This document shows, piece by piece, positions 61,023-64,000 of a stretch of 64,000 nucleotides of DNA. Numbering within the stretch: position 1 is the first letter of the stretch; each line of letters starts with the position of its first letter. Origin of the DNA: JALYUA01 sp039931865 (GTDB taxonomy: Bacteria > Acidobacteriota > Thermoanaerobaculia > UBA5066 > Gp7-AA6). The stretch lies in assembly GCA_039931865.1 (NCBI GenBank), contig JBDTRB010000002.1, positions 1 to 64,000 of the forward strand, written 5' to 3'. The notes under the pieces were generated by a model that saw only the letters and a program-made list of their open reading frames with translations, ran no database searches and was not told the origin of the DNA. Both the position numbers and the translations under genes were made by a program.

Positions 61023-61163
61023 GCCGGCAGGATTCTCCGGGACAGCAGTGTCCCGGGACGCTCCGGCCCGCTCGAGATCCGTGGGGCCGAGTTTCCGATC
61101 CGGGGACGATACCGGGAGTCCTCCCGCACCGGTAGACTCCCGGCATCGAAATCAGGAGGCTCC

Positions 61164-61901
61164 ATGATCACGAACCCGCAGAGCGGGACCCGAGTGGACG
61201 AGATCGGCCCTGCGATTTTCCGGATTTCCACGCCGGTGACGGTGATTCCGGGCGGCTTCAGCTTCAACCAGTACCTCATCGCGGACGAGGATCCGGTGCT
61301 GTTTCACACGGGCCCGCGCCGGCTGTTTCCTCTGGTACGGGAGGCCGTCGATGCCGTGATGCCGGTCGAGCGCCTGCGGTGGATCGGCTTCTCCCACGTC
61401 GAGGCGGACGAATGCGGGTCTCTGAATGAATTTCTGGCGGTGGCGCCGTCCGCGGAACCGGTGTGCGGTCGGATCGCTGCGATGGTCTCCATGAACGATC
61501 TCGCGGATCGTGCCCCGCGCGCGCTCGCCGACGGAGAAGCGATGGACATCGGCCTCGGGCGACTTCGCTGGCTCGACGCGGCCCATCTGCCGCACGGCTG
61601 GGAGTGTGGCTATCTCTTCGAAGAGACGTCCGCGACTCTCCTCTGCGGGGACCTCTTCACGCAGCCCGGCGCCGTGCACGCCCCCGTGACGGAGGGCGAC
61701 ATCCTCGGTCCGAGCGAAGCGATGCGCGCCCAGCTCGATTACTTTTCTCACTCCTCCCGCGCGCGTCCCCTGTTCGAGAAGCTCGCGGCAACGAACCCGC
61801 GGACTCTGGCGTGCATGCACGGGAGCGCCTGGACCGGAGATGGCCGCGCGCTTCTGATGGAGCTCGCGGACGTCCTCGCGCCGGCAGCTTCCGCGGGATA
61901 A
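61164..61901 (+). CDS. Metallo-beta-lactamase-fold protein, oxygen-binding diiron (ODP) type
   Basis: 245 residues. The metal motif is HVEADECGSL (His78, Glu80, Asp82), the H-x-E-x-D form of flavodiiron and ODP proteins rather than the HxHxDH of hydrolases. Further ligands are expected in LPHGWECGYLF, LCGDLF and CMHGS. There is no flavodoxin domain, so it corresponds to stand-alone ODPs that bind oxygen or nitric oxide. AGGAGG precedes the ATG. No obvious redox partner is adjacent. Activity is inferred from the motif. Confidence 0.8.
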   Translation: MITNPQSGTRVDEIGPAIFRISTPVTVIPGGFSFNQYLIADEDPVLFHTGPRRLFPLVREAVDAVMPVERLRWIGFSHVEADECGSLNEFLAVAPSAEPVCGRIAAMVSMNDLADRAPRALADGEAMDIGLGRLRWLDAAHLPHGWECGYLFEETSATLLCGDLFTQPGAVHAPVTEGDILGPSEAMRAQLDYFSHSSRARPLFEKLAATNPRTLACMHGSAWTGDGRALLMELADVLAPAASAG

Positions 61902-61994
61902 ACCCGCGCGCTGGCTCTCGATCCGCGCCTCACACCCTGCGCCGCCGCGCGGCGGCGGAACAGGTGTAGATTGGCGCAAAACAGCGAGGCAACG

Positions 61995-62885
61995 ATGAAA
62001 ACCCGTCGCGCGATCGCTCTGACGTGGGTGTTTCTTTCCTGCGGAGCGGCGTCTCTTATGGCCGCGGACGACGTGAAGGTCGCTCCGGGGGCGGTCGAGG
62101 ACGAGCGCTCGTCCGACGCCCGCGGAGGCGGTCTGACGATCGGACTCAAACTGACGGGCGGATCACTCGCCGAGGTGAAGGCGATTCGCTGGCGCGTGAA
62201 GTCCGCGCGCGACGACCGGGGCACCAGCCTCTACAAGGCCTCGAAGGACGACAAGCCGCGCGACTTCGAGGAGTTCGCTCCCGACCGCCACCAGGAGCCG
62301 CGCCTCCTTCTTTCCAGCCCGAGCCGGGACGCTTCGACCGTCGATGTTTCCGGAGAGGTCGAGCTCTTCATCCCGGCGCGCGACGCGGCTACGAGGCAGC
62401 GCTTCGAAGGATTTCTGGGGCGGCTCGACAAGCCGGTCTCGAGCTCGTCGCTGAAGTCGGCGAAGGTCGAGGTCACCCCGTTGTCGGCGTCCGCATACAA
62501 GGAGCGCGAGCGGAAGAACCGGCCGAGCCCCGAAGACATCAAGGCCGAGGGAAAGAAGCACGGCGCCTCCGAGGCCGAGATCCAGCAGGCGATCAAGATG
62601 TTCGAGGCGCTCGCCGCGCTGGGCGGCGAGGCGCCGGGGGAGAACAGCATCCTGGTCGAGACGAAGGACCCGGAGGGCCGGATCATCTCGATCGATGTCG
62701 TCGCGGCGGACGGCACGGAGCTGCGGGCCCCCAGCCGGGGCAGCTCCGGGGCGAAGGAGGTCAAGCTGTTCAAGATCGACCTCGCCGAAAAGCCTCCCGC
62801 GAACGCCGCCCTCCTCGTCACGATGCGCACGTCGAAATCCGTCGTCACGGTTCCGCTCAGCTTCAAGGAGGTCGCACTCCCGTGA
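61995..62885 (+). CDS. Exported protein, first of a tandem paralog pair
   Basis: 296 residues from the ATG at 61995. Signal peptide: AIALTWVFLSCGAASLMAAD. The mature part is strand-rich with GGSLAEVKAIRWRVKSARDD, RQRFEGFLGRLDKPVSSSSL, a charged helix (KAEGKKHGASEAEIQQAIKM) and a closing domain LLVTMRTSKSVVTVPLSFKE. The same order occurs in the next gene, so the two arose by duplication. The stop overlaps the next start (GTGA, 62882-62885). No known family is recognised. Confidence 0.65.
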   Translation: MKTRRAIALTWVFLSCGAASLMAADDVKVAPGAVEDERSSDARGGGLTIGLKLTGGSLAEVKAIRWRVKSARDDRGTSLYKASKDDKPRDFEEFAPDRHQEPRLLLSSPSRDASTVDVSGEVELFIPARDAATRQRFEGFLGRLDKPVSSSSLKSAKVEVTPLSASAYKERERKNRPSPEDIKAEGKKHGASEAEIQQAIKMFEALAALGGEAPGENSILVETKDPEGRIISIDVVAADGTELRAPSRGSSGAKEVKLFKIDLAEKPPANAALLVTMRTSKSVVTVPLSFKEVALP

Positions 62886-63826
62886 GCCACCCATTCGTCT
62901 CGATCGAGCGGGCTCGATGGACCGCCGCGCTCGCGGTCCTCGTCTTTGCGACTGCGATGTCGGGCTCCGCGGCGCCGGGAAGAAAAGGACGGCTCTCCGC
63001 CGCATCCGCGACCGCGGCCGCCGCGCCGAAAGTGGAGATCTCGGTCGAGTCCCTTCTCGACCGGCGCACCACGGCGGACTTTCCGCATTCGTCGCTCACG
63101 GTTTCCCTCGTGCTCCAGGGCGAGGACGCGCGCGCGGTCAAGGCCGCTCGGCCGCGCGTCACGCGGGCGGTGGACGACACCGGCAGGAGTGTTACGGAGA
63201 CGACGATGGTGCGCGGATGGCAGGAGGCCCGCGGGGACGGGCTGGTGACGCCGCAGCTCGATCTCGGAAGTCCCTCGCGAAAAGCGAAGGCGCTCTCCGC
63301 CGTCGAGGGGGTCGTCGAGATGTATCTGCCCTCGCGAGACCCTGCCGCGACCGTGAAGATCGACCGGATCCTCTCCAGGAAAGACAAGCCTCTCGCGGTT
63401 CCGGCCCTCGCGAGCCTGAAGGTCCGTGTCCGGCCTCTCTCGAAGGCCGGGCTCGAACGAGAGAAGAAAGAAGCCGAGGCGAAGAAGAAGGCGCAGGCAG
63501 GGAACAAAAAGAAGGACGGCGTCGAAGGACTGGCCGAGGGTATCGCCGACGTGCTCGTCAGCACCATCGAGAGCCTGTTCTCCACCGTCGGAGAGAACGA
63601 CCTCATCCTGAAGGTGGACGACCCCGGCGAAAAGATCTTCTCGTTCGAGCTCGCCGCGCCGGATGGGACTCCAATCTCCTCCTACGCCACAACGAACCTC
63701 GAAGGATTTCGGATCATCCGGATGTTCGAGCCCATCCCGGCAAACGCCAATCTGCTGGTCCGATTGAAGACCTCCAAGTCGTTTGCCGAGATTCCGTTCT
63801 CGCTCGCGGACGTCAAGCTTCCCTGA
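62882..63826 (+). CDS. Exported protein, second of a tandem paralog pair
   Basis: 314 residues from a GTG start. Signal-type segment AALAVLVFATAMSGSAAPG. It keeps the architecture of the preceding protein: VSLVLQGEDARAVKAARPRV, a central helix with a Lys-rich run (KKEAEAKKKAQAGNKKKDGV), DDPGEKIFSFELAAPDGTPI and a final LLVRLKTSKSFAEIPFSLAD. Sequence identity to the paralog is low overall, but the first and last blocks align. Co-translated with it. Function unknown; both may form one envelope complex. Confidence 0.62.
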   Translation: MSHPFVSIERARWTAALAVLVFATAMSGSAAPGRKGRLSAASATAAAAPKVEISVESLLDRRTTADFPHSSLTVSLVLQGEDARAVKAARPRVTRAVDDTGRSVTETTMVRGWQEARGDGLVTPQLDLGSPSRKAKALSAVEGVVEMYLPSRDPAATVKIDRILSRKDKPLAVPALASLKVRVRPLSKAGLEREKKEAEAKKKAQAGNKKKDGVEGLAEGIADVLVSTIESLFSTVGENDLILKVDDPGEKIFSFELAAPDGTPISSYATTNLEGFRIIRMFEPIPANANLLVRLKTSKSFAEIPFSLADVKLP

Positions 63827-63893
63827 CCGGCGGCCACGCGCGGCCCCGGCGGACAGTCACTCCGGCGGCAGGGGCGGCTGGTACAGTACCGAG

Positions 63894-64000
63894 GTGCCCA
63901 GGGCGAAGACACCGGAGCAAGAGCGCGAGCGGACGGACGAGAGTCTGCGCGCCGAGCGGGAGAAGGCCGACCTTGCCCTCCTCGAACGGCAGGCCGCGGT
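63894..64000 (+). CDS. Probable signalling protein (partial, cut by window edge)
   Basis: Only the first 35 or so residues are present, from the GTG at 63894: PRAKTPEQERERTDESLRAE followed by REKADLALLERQAA. This charged coiled-coil start resembles the N termini of cytoplasmic sensor histidine kinases and hybrid signalling proteins. No catalytic part is in the window, so the assignment is tentative. Confidence 0.4.
   Translation, partial: MPRAKTPEQERERTDESLRAEREKADLALLERQAA

Noticed and set aside
1..64000. tRNA, rRNA or riboswitch genes
   Set aside because: No tRNA-like cloverleaf, rRNA conserved stretch or known riboswitch core was noticed on reading; a covariance-model scan would be needed to be sure.

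Overview
The window is GC-rich chromosomal DNA of an Acidobacteriota bacterium, probably close to Thermoanaerobaculia or Vicinamibacteria. The evidence is an acidobacterial-type PadR regulator followed by an ADOP permease, several large Ser/Thr kinases with TolB-like or TPR output domains, a secreted module (29845-30609) of a kind I associate with this phylum, and many small DUF, DinB and VOC proteins. I saw no rRNA, tRNA, CRISPR array or prophage. Several genes carry single-base indels, often in G/C homopolymers, so some may be assembly errors in a draft genome rather than true pseudogenes.

Layout. 0-17.5 kb: an iodotyrosine-deiodinase-like nitroreductase, a serine beta-lactamase-fold hydrolase, translationally coupled uppS and B12-binding radical SAM genes, a PDZ protein, two membrane Ser/Thr kinases with a kinase remnant and an IS110 remnant between them, an XRE-cupin regulator, DUF378, frameshifted NudI and EVE genes, and a pirin. 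This part is littered with copies of a dispersed palindromic repeat (core GGGTCAGACCCGAAATCCTGA), which I did not find further on. 17.5-29.6 kb: a DUF2157 two-gene operon, a third kinase, a CPBP protease, an EamA protein, a YdeI-like protein, a PaoABC-type periplasmic aldehyde oxidoreductase operon and DUF2277. 29.8-41.6 kb: a secreted protein, a GntR-ABC-permease-TPR-DUF4386 operon, a DinB protein, then the most striking locus: an aldehyde-deformylating oxygenase (ADO) overlapping an acyl-ACP reductase (AAR), the two-gene alkane pathway known from cyanobacteria, followed without a gap by padR and an ADOP permease. 41.7-64 kb: membrane proteins, an SDR pseudogene, an NmrA protein, a truncated BNR-repeat protein, a DUF3604 protein with an N-terminal propeller, DinB/VOC/ArsR-SRPBCC genes, a YcaQ-like glycosylase, a fourth kinase, a six-bladed propeller with an IPTL-CTERM-like tail, a frameshifted amidohydrolase, an ODP-type metallo-beta-lactamase, tandem secreted paralogs, and the start of a probable signalling protein cut by the window edge.

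How genes work together. The ado-aar pair would turn acyl-ACP into fatty aldehyde and then alkane. It is coupled by a GTGA overlap and runs into padR-ADOP by an ATGA overlap. Similar four-base start/stop overlaps occur at uppS-radical SAM, DUF2157-partner, ABC-permease, TPR-DUF4386 and the tandem paralogs at 62.9 kb, so coupled translation is common here. A 55-bp promoter-like cassette ends on the padR start codon, recurs in full at 13.3 kb and in part at 30.8 kb, and may mark a small regulon.
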